A stretch of DNA of 64,000 nucleotides from an uncultured Alphaproteobacteria bacterium. Its GTDB lineage: Bacteria > Pseudomonadota > Alphaproteobacteria > Rhodobacterales > Rhodobacteraceae. A model generated the notes under the pieces. That model ran no database searches. It was given only the letters and a program-made list of their open reading frames with translations, and had not been told where the DNA came from. Below, in pieces: positions 45,222 through 54,827 of this stretch. Position 1 is the stretch's first letter. Each line of letters opens with the position of its first letter. Location: positions 1 to 64,000 of the forward strand of contig CACLZW010000005.1 in assembly GCA_902611475.1 (NCBI GenBank), written 5' to 3'. Both the position numbers and the translations under genes were made by a program.

Positions 45222-46127
45222 ATGGCTCTGGCTATTAATAAAAATGTATTTATTACATGTGCTGTGACTGGTTCTGGAAGTTCACAAGATAAAAGTCGAG
45301 AAGTACCAAGGTCGCCAAAAGAAATTGCAGATAGTGCGATTGAAGCCGCTAAAGCTGGAGCGGCTATTGTACATTGTCATGTTAGAGATCCCGATACCGG
45401 AATACCAAGTCGGCGGGTTGATCTCTATGAAGAAGTAACAAAAAGGATTAGAGACTCCGAAACGGATGTCGTTTTGAACTTAACTACCGGAATGGGAGGT
45501 GATATTTATCTTGGTCTGGACACTGAAAACCCACTGCCACTTAAAGAACCAGAAACAGATATGATAGGGGCGTCGGAAAGAATAAAGCATCTTGTTACAT
45601 GTAAGCCAGAAATTTGTACTTTAGATTGTGGCACAATGAATTTTGCTGAGGATAACTATGTAATGACCAACACGCCGGGAATGCTAATGGCGATGGCTTC
45701 AAAGATCACCAATTTAGGTATTCTTCCTGAGATTGAAGTTTTTGATACAGGACATCTGTGGCTGGCAAAAAAACTTGTTAACGAAGGTCTGATAAGAGAT
45801 CCCGTTCTTTTACAGCTTTGTATGGGTATACCCTGGGGCGCACCAAATGATATAAATACGTTTATGTCTTTAGTGAATAATATTCCAAAGGGCTGGACTT
45901 GGTCTGCATTTTCCATAGGGCAATTTCAGATCCCTTATGTTGCAATGGCTACTCTGGCAGGAGGAAATGTCAGAGTGGGGTTGGAAGATAATATCTGGTT
46001 GGAAAAAGGCCGGTTAGCAAAGAATTACCAGTTGGTTGAAAAAGCTGTAAATGTCATCGAAAACTCCGGCAGTAAGGTCATGTCAGCAAAGGAAGTTCGT
46101 GACAAACTTCGTTTGAAAAAACAATAA
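45222..46127 (+). CDS. Beta-keto acid cleavage enzyme (BKACE), probably for 3-dehydrocarnitine
   Basis: 301 residues of the BKACE (DUF849) family. Zinc ligands are in AIVHCHVRDPDTG (H-x-H) and in a later His/Glu pair; LNLTTGMGG binds the keto acid carboxylate. These enzymes exchange an acyl group between a 3-keto acid and acetyl-CoA. Next to carnitine dehydrogenase the natural reading is dehydrocarnitine plus acetyl-CoA to betainyl-CoA plus acetoacetate. 7 bases after dmdA, 2 bases before the dehydrogenase. Confidence 0.85.
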   Translation: MALAINKNVFITCAVTGSGSSQDKSREVPRSPKEIADSAIEAAKAGAAIVHCHVRDPDTGIPSRRVDLYEEVTKRIRDSETDVVLNLTTGMGGDIYLGLDTENPLPLKEPETDMIGASERIKHLVTCKPEICTLDCGTMNFAEDNYVMTNTPGMLMAMASKITNLGILPEIEVFDTGHLWLAKKLVNEGLIRDPVLLQLCMGIPWGAPNDINTFMSLVNNIPKGWTWSAFSIGQFQIPYVAMATLAGGNVRVGLEDNIWLEKGRLAKNYQLVEKAVNVIENSGSKVMSAKEVRDKLRLKKQ

Positions 46128-46129
46128 TT

Positions 46130-47596
46130 ATGAAAAATTTAAGTGTGACATGCATAGGAGCTGGCGTAATAGGGTCTGGTTGGGCTGCCCGCTTATTAGT
46201 TAATGGAATAAATGTAAACGTTTTTGATAAGCGCCCAGAAAGCTACAATAGAACACGATTGTCCGTTGAAAGAGCTAAAAAATATTTCTCTCAATTAACA
46301 AAGGCCCCTTTAAGAGAAATGGGCAGTCTTACTTTTGAAAAATCTTTGGAAGGTGCTGTAAAAACGTCCACTCATATAATTGAAAGTCTTCCAGAAAATT
46401 TACAATTGAAGCATAACCTTTATAAAGAAATTGAGCAGATTTCAAATAATTCAATTATTTTGTCGTCTACTTCAGGTTTCAAGCCCACTGACCTTCAAAA
46501 GTATATGAAAAATCCTCAGAATTTGCTTGTTACACACCCTTTCAACCCGGTGTATCTGATACCTTTGGTCGAAGTAGTTCCAGGTCAAGAAAGAGATCAG
46601 AATCTTGTTGAAGATGTGCATCATTTATTGGAATACATAGGCATGGTACCTATAATAATCAAAAAAGAAATAGATGCTTTTGTCGCTGACAGGATATTAG
46701 AGGCGATGTGGCGTGAAGCTTTGTGGCTTATAAAAGATGATATTTGCACAACTAAGGAGCTAGACGATATTATCACGTCTAGCTTTGGAATACGATTTGC
46801 TCAAATGGGAATGTTTGAAAGTTACCGTATTGCTGGAGGGGATAAAGGCATGCGTCATTTCCTTGATCAATTTGGTCCCGCACTTAAATGGCCTTGGTCC
46901 CGATTAACAGATGTACCAGAGTTTAATTCTGATTTAATAGATAAAATTTGTTCTCAATCAGATGCTCAATCAGATATGTATAGCATCTCCGAGTTAGAAG
47001 ATATTAGGGACAAAAACTTGGTTGAATTACAGAAAGCTCTTCGCAACAACCGTTGGGGATCTGGACGAACATTAGCGAGCTATGAAAAAGATCTTTTCGA
47101 TGAACAATCAAAAGAGGCAGAAAAAGCTAGTGGAAAAATAAGTAGTGACCTGCTAATTACCTATACAAAAACGATACCTCCTGAATGGGCAGATTATAAT
47201 GGTCATATGACAGAATATCGCTATCTCAACTGTTTTGGCGATGCATCAGATGCTGTGATGCTCCATATAGGCTGTGATAAAGCCTATATTGAAGCTGGCA
47301 ATTCCTATTTCACCGTTGAGACAAATATTAGGCACCTAAACGAGCTTAAGGTAGGGCAAGAAGTATATATAGAAACTAAAGTTATAAAAGGAACTGAGAA
47401 AAAACTGCATGTTTTTCATATGTTGCGAAATAAAGAAGGAGAACTTTTTGCTACCGGTGAACATCTTCTTCTACACGTTTCTTTAAAAACCAGAAAAACT
47501 TGTCCAGCTAGTAAACCTCTTATCGACAAATTGGTAGAACTTCAACAGCAACATCAAGAAACAAGTGTTCCATCAGAGCCGAAAATAATTATTTAG
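46130..47596 (+). CDS. lcdH: L-carnitine dehydrogenase fused to betainyl-CoA thioesterase
   Basis: 488 residues. The first ~320 form a 3-hydroxyacyl-CoA dehydrogenase-like unit (CIGAGVIGSGWAARLLVNG; VTHPFNPVYLIPLVEVVPG; GMRHFLDQFGPALKWPW, the carnitine dehydrogenase part). Residues about 345-488 form a hotdog thioesterase (PPEWADYNGHMTEYRYLNCF). The fusion oxidises L-carnitine to 3-dehydrocarnitine and later frees glycine betaine from betainyl-CoA made by the BKACE. Such fusions are known in alphaproteobacteria. Last gene of its operon. Confidence 0.9.
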   Translation: MKNLSVTCIGAGVIGSGWAARLLVNGINVNVFDKRPESYNRTRLSVERAKKYFSQLTKAPLREMGSLTFEKSLEGAVKTSTHIIESLPENLQLKHNLYKEIEQISNNSIILSSTSGFKPTDLQKYMKNPQNLLVTHPFNPVYLIPLVEVVPGQERDQNLVEDVHHLLEYIGMVPIIIKKEIDAFVADRILEAMWREALWLIKDDICTTKELDDIITSSFGIRFAQMGMFESYRIAGGDKGMRHFLDQFGPALKWPWSRLTDVPEFNSDLIDKICSQSDAQSDMYSISELEDIRDKNLVELQKALRNNRWGSGRTLASYEKDLFDEQSKEAEKASGKISSDLLITYTKTIPPEWADYNGHMTEYRYLNCFGDASDAVMLHIGCDKAYIEAGNSYFTVETNIRHLNELKVGQEVYIETKVIKGTEKKLHVFHMLRNKEGELFATGEHLLLHVSLKTRKTCPASKPLIDKLVELQQQHQETSVPSEPKIII

Positions 47597-47624
47597 TACC
47601 TTTATTAAATAGTTACTAAAATTT

Positions 47625-48194
47625 TTATCGGCCCATAGCATAGAATTCTTCATTAGGTAACATTGAAAATGTGTTAGCTAGTCGGTTACTCATAGCAAAG
47701 AAAGAGGCAACTGAGGCTATTCTCCACGCGTCTTCAATATCAAAACCAAAACTTTCTAAAATTTTAAAATCAGAGTCATTTATGCTCTGTGATTCCTTTG
47801 CTACTTTCACGGCAAAATCAAGCATAGCACGTTGTCTCTCAGTTATTTTGCTCTTTTTATAGTTTATAGCTATTTGGTCTGAAATATTTTTATCTTTGGA
47901 TCTTATTCTCAAAACCGCTCCATGAGAAACGACACAATAAAGACAATCATTTTGTGCGGAGGTAGCCACAACGATCATCTCCAATTCGGCTTTAGTTATA
48001 TTACATTCTGTCTCCATAATAGCATCGTAGTAAGTACAAAAACCTCTAAACTCATCAGGTTTTCTTGCCATTATCATAAAGACATTTGGTACAAAGCCTG
48101 TCTTTTCTTGCACTGACTGAATCTTCGTTTTCACGTCCTCTGGTAAATCCTCCAAATTTGGTATCGCCGATCTGCTAATAGGTCTATTGTCCAT
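47625..48194 (-). CDS. AhpD-like peroxidase-related protein
   Basis: 189 residues of the carboxymuconolactone decarboxylase/AhpD fold. The CxxC-H motif is CLYCVVSHG at about 87-95 and GFVPNVFMIMARKPDEFRGF starts the protein, the layout of the uncharacterised peroxidase-related enzyme family. The thiol pair may reduce peroxides. ATG at 48194 overlaps the liuC stop by 11 bases; longer frames run far into liuC and are rejected. It ends the minus-strand chain. Confidence 0.82.
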   Translation of the reverse strand: MDNRPISRSAIPNLEDLPEDVKTKIQSVQEKTGFVPNVFMIMARKPDEFRGFCTYYDAIMETECNITKAELEMIVVATSAQNDCLYCVVSHGAVLRIRSKDKNISDQIAINYKKSKITERQRAMLDFAVKVAKESQSINDSDFKILESFGFDIEDAWRIASVASFFAMSNRLANTFSMLPNEEFYAMGR

Positions 48195-48999
48195 TGCTCT
48201 CTCCTTTTTTTTCCCAAGGTGCAGGTTTCTTTTCAAAAAAAGCCTTAATACCCTGTTTACCCTCCTCCGACTCCCAACTGCTCGCAAGAATATTTGTTGT
48301 TATCTCGAAAAAATCTTCTGCTTTCTTCCCTGTAAGACTCTTCAATAGCTCTTTTGATTTTCTAATTGCGTCCGGTGAACATTTTAATATGTTATCGATT
48401 TCCTGCAATTTTAATGATTGAATCTCTTTTTTATCCTTACAAACATAATGAATAAGACCCATCTTGTACGCCAATTCAGCATCAAAAATTTTACCACTGA
48501 AAAATACGTTACGACCGTAACTTTCCCCTAATTTCTTAATTACAAATGGTCCAATTGTCGCGGGGATCAATCCTAACCTTGTTTCTGTGAGACCAAACTT
48601 TGAAGCTTGAGAAACAATTACAGTGTCAGATACGGAGATTAGGCCTAGGCCTCCACCAAATGCACTTCCAGAGACTATAGAAATCAATGGCATTGGAAGA
48701 CTATTCATTGTTGCCAACATTTTTGACAGTGCTCTAGCCTCAACCAATTTTCCCTCTTTTGATTTTTTTTCTTGGTCTTTCATCCAATTCAAATCTCCTC
48801 CAGCACAAAATGTTTTCCCATTTGCTTCAAGAAAAACTACTCGAATACTATCCTGCGATTTTAAATGCTGCCCAACTTCTTCTAACTCATCAATCATTTT
48901 TCTACTCATAGCGTTATGCTTATCGGGTCTATTCAACGTAATTTCGCACACGCCTTGAGCATTGATATTTACTTCAATTTCTTTAAATTTATTTTTCAC
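48184..48999 (-). CDS. liuC: Methylglutaconyl-CoA hydratase-like enoyl-CoA hydratase (LiuC)
   Basis: 271 residues of the crotonase fold: [16 protein letters not shown] and [19 protein letters not shown] form the oxyanion hole, and [19 protein letters not shown] the active-site glutamate region. The ATG overlaps the ureG stop by 4 bases. Methylglutaconyl-CoA hydratase is the missing step between the liuBD carboxylase and liuE lyase of the same chain, which makes LiuC the best reading; the sequence alone only proves an enoyl-CoA hydratase. Confidence 0.8.
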   Translation of the reverse strand: MKNKFKEIEVNINAQGVCEITLNRPDKHNAMSRKMIDELEEVGQHLKSQDSIRVVFLEANGKTFCAGGDLNWMKDQEKKSKEGKLVEARALSKMLATMNSLPMPLISIVSGSAFGGGLGLISVSDTVIVSQASKFGLTETRLGLIPATIGPFVIKKLGESYGRNVFFSGKIFDAELAYKMGLIHYVCKDKKEIQSLKLQEIDNILKCSPDAIRKSKELLKSLTGKKAEDFFEITTNILASSWESEEGKQGIKAFFEKKPAPWEKKGESNGQ

Positions 49000-49604
49000 A
49001 CTTTAAGATTTCCCATTTTCATAATCTCACCTTTTACAGCATCCACACCTTTTTCCTGCTTCAAATTAGTGAGCAAGACAGGTTTACCATTTCTTTTAGC
49101 AATAGCATCTTGAAGCATTTGGTCTACGGAAACATCTACATATTCCGCTAAATCAATTTTATTAATTATTAAAAGGTCCGATCTCATTATTGCAGGCCCC
49201 CCTTTTCGTGGTATTTCTTCTCCCATACAGACATCTATCATAAAGATCGTATAATCTACAAGTTCTGGACTGAAAGTTGCAGAGAGATTATCTCCTCCAC
49301 TTTCCAATAAGATAAGATCGAGATCAGGAAATTTTTCGGACAGCTTATCTACTGCTTGTAGGTTGATAGACGCATCCTCTCTAATTGCTGTATGGGGACA
49401 TCCACCCGTTTCTACTGCTAAAATCCTTTCCGAATTGATCACTTGTTTTTTCATTAATATTTCAGCATCCTCTTTCGTGTATATGTCATTTGTAATGACA
49501 GCCATTGATAGGGACTCTGAAAAGACCTTACATAAACTAGCTGTAAGGCTAGTTTTACCAGCTCCAACCGGTCCACCGAGACCAACTCTAAAGGCATCTC
49601 CCAT
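48996..49604 (-). CDS. ureG: Urease accessory GTPase UreG
   Basis: 202 residues. P-loop [37 protein letters not shown] with the nickel-binding Cys-Pro-His, and [13 protein letters not shown] for guanine recognition. UreG brings nickel to urease with GTP hydrolysis through the UreDFG complex. ureF lies 12 bases upstream; the next gene liuC overlaps by 4. Confidence 0.96.
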   Translation of the reverse strand: MGDAFRVGLGGPVGAGKTSLTASLCKVFSESLSMAVITNDIYTKEDAEILMKKQVINSERILAVETGGCPHTAIREDASINLQAVDKLSEKFPDLDLILLESGGDNLSATFSPELVDYTIFMIDVCMGEEIPRKGGPAIMRSDLLIINKIDLAEYVDVSVDQMLQDAIAKRNGKPVLLTNLKQEKGVDAVKGEIMKMGNLKV

Positions 49605-49616
49605 TTCAAAACTCCC

Positions 49617-50243
49617 CTAAGACTTAAATACTTTTCCTTGAAATTCTTCATGCAATAGTGTGCACGTATCGGTCAAATAACAAGAAGAAAATAAATCCTT
49701 GTCCTCCGATACGAGCACTTTTCGTGATATCTCATTTATTTTTTCAAAAAGATTTTTCAAAATGTTTGTTGATCTTTTATGGCCTAAAGGCAGGAGGCGC
49801 TGAGCAGCAGCGATCAAATTACTTATACTCGATTGCAAGAATAAAGGCACTAATTCCTCTATCTTTAATTTATGTTTTTTCGCTGCGGTGCCAAGAGCAA
49901 TAGGATAGGGAAGACCCAATTGGGTATCGCTAGCTTTTGCGAAATTATCTCCTGTCATAACTTGCTCATTAAGTTTTAATGCAGAACAAGAAAAAGCCAA
50001 ACATAATTCTGTTAAATTATCTAAATCTTCATCTGTCGAAATTTGATAAGCCAGCTTTAAGAATATTGCGTCATTCCTTAAAAAACCATGTTCTAAATTA
50101 TTTTCAATCCACACAACTAAATCAGCTTCATTTTTAACCATCGATTGACTAACAGCATACTCAAGCCCCTGTGAGAAATTAAAGCTTCCTATAGGAAAGC
50201 TTGGTGAGAGCCATTGAAACATTAATTGGTTTTTTCTATGCAT
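49617..50243 (-). CDS. ureF: Urease accessory protein UreF
   Basis: 208 residues, all-helical. LSPSFPIGSFNFSQGLEYAV near the start and LPLGHKRSTNILKNL (UreF C-terminal motif) are clear. It links UreD to UreG during metallocentre assembly. 14 bases after ureE. Confidence 0.93.
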   Translation of the reverse strand: MHRKNQLMFQWLSPSFPIGSFNFSQGLEYAVSQSMVKNEADLVVWIENNLEHGFLRNDAIFLKLAYQISTDEDLDNLTELCLAFSCSALKLNEQVMTGDNFAKASDTQLGLPYPIALGTAAKKHKLKIEELVPLFLQSSISNLIAAAQRLLPLGHKRSTNILKNLFEKINEISRKVLVSEDKDLFSSCYLTDTCTLLHEEFQGKVFKS

Positions 50244-50257
50244 GATACTTCAGATAA

Positions 50258-50704
50258 TTAGTGGGTATGGGTAAAAGTTCGGCCTACCCCATAAGCGCCT
50301 GATAGAGGGGTGAAGCAGTCCTGGAAATATGAAACTTTACAGTTTAGTTTTTCAAGCATATCTGCGATTACCTTATCTTCTCTTAGTATAACAGCGTCGT
50401 TACTGATAGCACAATTTAAATGCCGATTGCCAATATGCCATATAGCTTTCATTAGATCGATCGTGTTTTCAGTTTCTATACGCATGAGTGCTTCTTTAGC
50501 GGCTAATACTCTTATCTTTTTTTTACTTCTTAAAATTAATGTACCATTAACTGGTAATTCAGTTGCTTTATCTAATGATAAAAAAAACTCATAACCAGTA
50601 TCCGAAACAAGTTTTATTTTTCGTTTAAATCGTGCATCAAAATCAAGGGAAATTGTATCATCAAACTCCAAACTTTGAGCTGTCACCTTTTCAACCGTAT
50701 CCAT
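50258..50704 (-). CDS. ureE: Urease accessory nickel chaperone UreE
   Basis: 148 residues when begun at ATG 50704, one base after the ureC stop. The N-terminal domain binds UreG; VIADMLEKLNCKVSYFQDCF leads to the C-terminal metal domain. IGNRHLNCAI contains the conserved dimer-site histidine; the tail is short (GRTFTHTH) with two histidines rather than a long His run. A start at 50755 would overlap ureC by 50 bases and is rejected. Confidence 0.9.
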   Translation of the reverse strand: MDTVEKVTAQSLEFDDTISLDFDARFKRKIKLVSDTGYEFFLSLDKATELPVNGTLILRSKKKIRVLAAKEALMRIETENTIDLMKAIWHIGNRHLNCAISNDAVILREDKVIADMLEKLNCKVSYFQDCFTPLSGAYGVGRTFTHTH

Positions 50705-50705
50705 A

Positions 50706-52415
50706 TCAATATAAAAAATATCTCTGTGCCATAGGTAATTCTTTAGCGGGCTCACAAGTTATTAATTCTCCATTTAGCCGTACTTCATAAGTTTCAGGAT
50801 CCACCTCAATCTCTGGACATAGATTGTTCAGCTTCATACTTTTTTTGGATATGTTTCTCGTATTCTCTATAGGAACAATTTTTTTCCTTAAAGCAAGCTC
50901 ATCTAGGCCTTTATTTTCACTTGCCGATTGAGAAACAAATATGATTGAGTTTGTCTCCATTGACCTTCCATAGGCACCAAACATCGGTCTGCTATATACC
51001 GGTTGAGGAGTTGGGATAGACGCGTTGGGATCTCCCATTTGAGCACAGGTAATAACACCACCTATCAGTACCATTTCCGGCTTTACACCAAAAAAAGCTG
51101 TATTCCATAAAACGAAGTCAGCTCTTTTTCCAATTTCTATACTGCCTATATGAGTTGACATACCATGCGCTATCGCTGGATTAATAGTGTATTTAGCTAT
51201 ATATCTTTTTATTCGCAAATTATCATTGTCACCCTTCTCCTCCGACAATCTTCCTCGCTGCTTTTTCATTTTGTCAGCTGTTTGCCATGTTCTAATAATA
51301 ACTTCTCCAACACGGCCCATTGCTTGGCTATCGGAAGCAATAATAGACATTGCACCAACATCATGAAGTATATCTTCTGCTGCAATTGTTTCTTTTCTAA
51401 TCCTGCTTTCTGCAAAAGCTACATCCTCGGGTATAGATTTATCAAGGTGGTGACAAACCATTAACATATCCAAATGCTCTTCAATAGTATTGATGGTGTA
51501 TGGTCTGGTCGGATTAGTCGAGGAGGGAATAACATTTTCTTCTCCCGCAAGCTTAATAATATCCGGCGCGTGTCCACCTCCAGCTCCCTCCGTATGGAAA
51601 GCATGTATCGTTCGTCCACCAATTGCTTTAATAGTATTTTCCACAAATCCACTTTCATTGAGTGTATCGGTATGAATCATTACTTGTACATCCAATTCAT
51701 CAGCTACATTTAAACAGCAATCGATAGCTCCTGGCGTCGTGCCCCAGTCTTCGTGCAGCTTTAGAGAAGAAGCGCCTGCCCTTACTTGTTCTCTTAGAGC
51801 CTCAGGTAGACTTGCATTCCCTTTCCCTGCGAAAGATAAATTCATTGGAAAGGCATCAGCTGATTGCAGCATTTTTCCAATGTTCCAAGGACCCGGCGTG
51901 CACGTGGTTGCTAGCGTTCCATGCGCAGGACCAGTTCCTCCTCCTAACATTGTTGTGAGTCCCGAATGAAGTGCGTCTTCAATTTGTTGGGGACAAATAA
52001 AATGAATATGAGCATCCATCCCACCGGCTGTCAAAATTTTTCCTTCTCCAGCAATTACCTCTGTCGCTGGACCAACTATTATATTCACGCCACTTTGAAT
52101 ATCTGGATTTCCAGCTTTTCCTATAGAGTGGATCTTTCCATCTTTTACGCCGATATCTGCTTTATATATTCCTAAATAATCAATTACTAATGCATTAGTT
52201 ACGACTAAATCAACTGCTCCATCTGCTCTCGTCAGTTGGCTCTGCCCCATTCCATCTCTTATGACTTTACCACCACCGAACTTTACCTCCTCACCATATA
52301 CAGTGTAGTCGTGTTCAACCTCTGCAAATAGTTCGGTGTCAGCCAATCTCACTCTGTCTCCAGTTGTTGGCCCAAAAATGCTTGCATACTTTTCTCTAGA
52401 GACTTTCTGCGCCAT
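50706..52415 (-). CDS. ureC: Urease alpha subunit UreC
   Basis: 569 residues. Nickel ligands can be placed: His136 and His138 (GGMDAHIHF), carbamylated Lys219 ([12 protein letters not shown]), and later histidines ([32 protein letters not shown]), with the catalytic flap around [18 protein letters not shown]. Hydrolyses urea to ammonia and carbamate. Contiguous with ureB (stop-start shared at 52415). Confidence 0.98.
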   Translation of the reverse strand: MAQKVSREKYASIFGPTTGDRVRLADTELFAEVEHDYTVYGEEVKFGGGKVIRDGMGQSQLTRADGAVDLVVTNALVIDYLGIYKADIGVKDGKIHSIGKAGNPDIQSGVNIIVGPATEVIAGEGKILTAGGMDAHIHFICPQQIEDALHSGLTTMLGGGTGPAHGTLATTCTPGPWNIGKMLQSADAFPMNLSFAGKGNASLPEALREQVRAGASSLKLHEDWGTTPGAIDCCLNVADELDVQVMIHTDTLNESGFVENTIKAIGGRTIHAFHTEGAGGGHAPDIIKLAGEENVIPSSTNPTRPYTINTIEEHLDMLMVCHHLDKSIPEDVAFAESRIRKETIAAEDILHDVGAMSIIASDSQAMGRVGEVIIRTWQTADKMKKQRGRLSEEKGDNDNLRIKRYIAKYTINPAIAHGMSTHIGSIEIGKRADFVLWNTAFFGVKPEMVLIGGVITCAQMGDPNASIPTPQPVYSRPMFGAYGRSMETNSIIFVSQSASENKGLDELALRKKIVPIENTRNISKKSMKLNNLCPEIEVDPETYEVRLNGELITCEPAKELPMAQRYFLY

Positions 52416-52720
52416 TATAAATCACCCATTATTTTTTTATTAAATCCGTATACTTTTCTATGCCCATGAAAAGAAATTAAATTTACCGTTTTAGTTTGAC
52501 CCGGTTCAAATCGTATCGCAGTTCCAGAGATAATATCAAGCCTCATACCCCTTGCTTTCTCTCTGGAAAATTTTAATGCTTCATTAGTCTCAAAAAAATG
52601 ATAGTGACTTCCTACTTGAATAGGACGGTCTCCTGTGTTGGACACCTCGACTTCTATAGCTTCTGAGCCTGAATTAATCTCTAACTCTTTATCTGATATA
52701 ATTATTTCTCCTGGTATCAT
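52415..52720 (-). CDS. ureB: Urease beta subunit UreB
   Basis: 101 residues: [17 protein letters not shown] at the front, [19 protein letters not shown] in the middle, [17 protein letters not shown] towards the end, all UreB hallmarks. Separate beta and gamma genes show the three-subunit bacterial type. 8-base gap from ureA. Confidence 0.97.
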   Translation of the reverse strand: MIPGEIIISDKELEINSGSEAIEVEVSNTGDRPIQVGSHYHFFETNEALKFSREKARGMRLDIISGTAIRFEPGQTKTVNLISFHGHRKVYGFNKKIMGDL

Positions 52721-52728
52721 TTTTTCCT

Positions 52729-53031
52729 CTATCTGATTGGGTGATGCACTGTCACTAATTTAGTCCCATCTGGGAAAGTTGCTTCAACTTGAACCTCATG
52801 TATCATCTCGGCTACCCCCTCCATACAATCCTCTTTGGAAATTATGGTTCCTCCAGCTGACATAAGGTCCGCTACTGACCGACCGTCTCTCGCTCCTTCC
52901 ATTACAAAATTTGTTATAAGAGCTATAGCTTCCGGATGGTTTAGTTTCACTCCCCTATTTTTACGGTCAGTTGCAACCATTGCTGCCACTGCTATCATTA
53001 GTTTATCTTTTTCACGAGGTGACAGATTCAT
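52729..53031 (-). CDS. ureA: Urease gamma subunit UreA
   Basis: 100 residues, the exact standard length. [18 protein letters not shown] at the start and [18 protein letters not shown] at the end. It follows ureD by 15 bases. Confidence 0.98.
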   Translation of the reverse strand: MNLSPREKDKLMIAVAAMVATDRKNRGVKLNHPEAIALITNFVMEGARDGRSVADLMSAGGTIISKEDCMEGVAEMIHEVQVEATFPDGTKLVTVHHPIR

Positions 53032-53046
53032 TTATATCTCCCTTAT

Positions 53047-53844
53047 TTATACTTTCCACACGTTAGGTGTATCTACTTGCCAAATCTCCAATAGTAGATG
53101 TATAGCTCTATCTTTAATTGCTTTTGCATCTGATCCAAACATTCGCACTAGCAAGCAATTATTTCTTAGACTGCTTCCAAAATATACATTTTCATTATCT
53201 TTTTTCATATTTTTTAATTTTTGTTCATAAGCCACTGCTTTAGCCCCTACATAATAAAATGACGCGTAAGACTTTATACCCTTTAAACCGGCGCAGTGTA
53301 GTGGGACACTTTCTTTCCAACCTGACTGGTCAAAATATATCAGTTTATCTCCCTTATAAATTTTCCACTTATCATAAAAATTGGATTTTTTAATATTTTC
53401 TCCCATAGCAGACCGACCAAGAACTATCTGATCAAAGGCAAGAAATTCTGAATTATCTTCGATACGTATCGTAATCTTTCTTGAGAGGTCACTTTTTGAA
53501 AAAAGAATGGTATCTTGTGGTAGCCAAAGTAATTTACTGTTTTTACATACGAAAAAAGTTGCTTCGACCTCTGCTGATCCATTGCTCGCTTTATAAACTT
53601 TCTCGGACGCCTGTGTCGTTACGACAATCGAACTCTCTTCAGCAGCTTCTATCGAACATTCAAATTTATCACCTCCTGTAATACCGCCGGCTGTATTAAT
53701 AACAACACACTCCTTAATTTTGGAAAAGTTTTTAGGGAAAAAGAGCCTTGACGAGCCTTCCTGATAAAGTTCGCCAATTCTATTCTGACTACCTCTAATT
53801 GTAGCCTTCAGTTTGCCTGTAGCTCTTTCAAGTGGCTGATACAT
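53047..53844 (-). CDS. ureD: Urease accessory protein UreD
   Basis: 265 residues. VVINTAGGITGGDKFECSI is the family motif, with TTQASEKVYKA and LLWLPQDTILF following. It is the scaffold that holds apo-urease for nickel loading. It is the first gene of the urease group, 127 bases from liuE, which leaves room for its own promoter. Confidence 0.94.
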   Translation of the reverse strand: MYQPLERATGKLKATIRGSQNRIGELYQEGSSRLFFPKNFSKIKECVVINTAGGITGGDKFECSIEAAEESSIVVTTQASEKVYKASNGSAEVEATFFVCKNSKLLWLPQDTILFSKSDLSRKITIRIEDNSEFLAFDQIVLGRSAMGENIKKSNFYDKWKIYKGDKLIYFDQSGWKESVPLHCAGLKGIKSYASFYYVGAKAVAYEQKLKNMKKDNENVYFGSSLRNNCLLVRMFGSDAKAIKDRAIHLLLEIWQVDTPNVWKV

Positions 53845-53971
53845 TTATTTCTAACAACTGGAACCTCTATTTATTATACAACAAGCAAGATACTTCTAGT
53901 AGTTAAAATTAGAGGAAGAAGATACATTACGTTGCGTAAACAAACACAAACCCATGATGTCAGTACAGGTA
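53845..53971 (-). promoter_or_regulatory. Candidate ureD promoter region
   Basis: The only gap over 100 bases in the minus-strand chain from 61.5 to 47.6 kb. On the minus strand TATAAT (53878-53873) lies 29 bases before the ureD ATG; no good -35 hexamer stands 16-18 bases ahead. A promoter of another sigma factor or nitrogen-controlled activator is possible. Confidence 0.35.
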
Positions 53972-54826
53972 TTAGTCTTGATTGATCTTACCTATATATT
54001 TTTCCGCAAACTTTATTTTATCTAAATCTAAATCTTCATTGAAGCTGTTGATACCAAACGCCTCAATTAAACTGCGCGTATTTAAATTGCCTTTTGCACC
54101 GGGAGCATAAGGACACCCTCCAAGTCCACCTACTGCGGAGTCAAAGGTTGATAGTCCGTATTTTAGCCCGATTTCGACATTTCTTATAGCCGTATCCGAT
54201 GTATCATGGAAATGTCCTGCAAGTTTTTTTTGATTTATCTCGGAACATAGCTCCTTTAGAAGTTCCTCTATAGTTTTAGGTGTACCCTTGCCTATTGTAT
54301 CTCCTAAGGAAACTTCATAACAACCCATTTCTAGGAGCTGTGACGCAACTTTGAGTACACTCTCTGGAGAAATTTTACCCTCATAGGGACATTCAACTAT
54401 ACACGATACATATCCTCTTACTGGCACTTTTTTTTCACGAGCCTTTTTGAAAAGATCTCGGAATCTCGCTAAACTTTCGTCTATTGAGCAATTAACATTT
54501 TTTTTAGAAAAAGTCTCGGACGCAGCAGCAAAGACTGCGACCTCATCTACCTTAGCGTGTAATGCATTTTCAAAACCCTTTAGGTTTGGTGTCAAAGCAG
54601 TGTATTTAACACCGTCTCCTCTTATAATTTCTTCAAAAATTTCATTGGTGCCCCTCATCTGAGGAACCCACTTTGCACTCACAAAACTACCGCATTCTAT
54701 TTTGCCTATTCCCGTAGTAGTCAGGATATTAATTAGCTCAATTTTCTTATTTACTGGAATTTCCTTTTTGATGTTTTGCAGACCATCTCTGGGCCCTACC
54801 TCAAAAATGCTTATTGTCTCAACCAT
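53972..54826 (-). CDS. liuE: Hydroxymethylglutaryl-CoA lyase (LiuE)
   Basis: 284 residues, HMGL TIM barrel: FEVGPRDGLQNIKK at the start (catalytic Arg and Asp), LAGHFHDTSDTAI with metal histidines, GLGGCPYAPGAKGN with the conserved cysteine loop. Splits HMG-CoA into acetoacetate and acetyl-CoA, ending leucine degradation. One base separates it from liuD. Confidence 0.95.
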   Translation of the reverse strand: MVETISIFEVGPRDGLQNIKKEIPVNKKIELINILTTTGIGKIECGSFVSAKWVPQMRGTNEIFEEIIRGDGVKYTALTPNLKGFENALHAKVDEVAVFAAASETFSKKNVNCSIDESLARFRDLFKKAREKKVPVRGYVSCIVECPYEGKISPESVLKVASQLLEMGCYEVSLGDTIGKGTPKTIEELLKELCSEINQKKLAGHFHDTSDTAIRNVEIGLKYGLSTFDSAVGGLGGCPYAPGAKGNLNTRSLIEAFGINSFNEDLDLDKIKFAEKYIGKINQD

Positions 54827-54827
54827 C

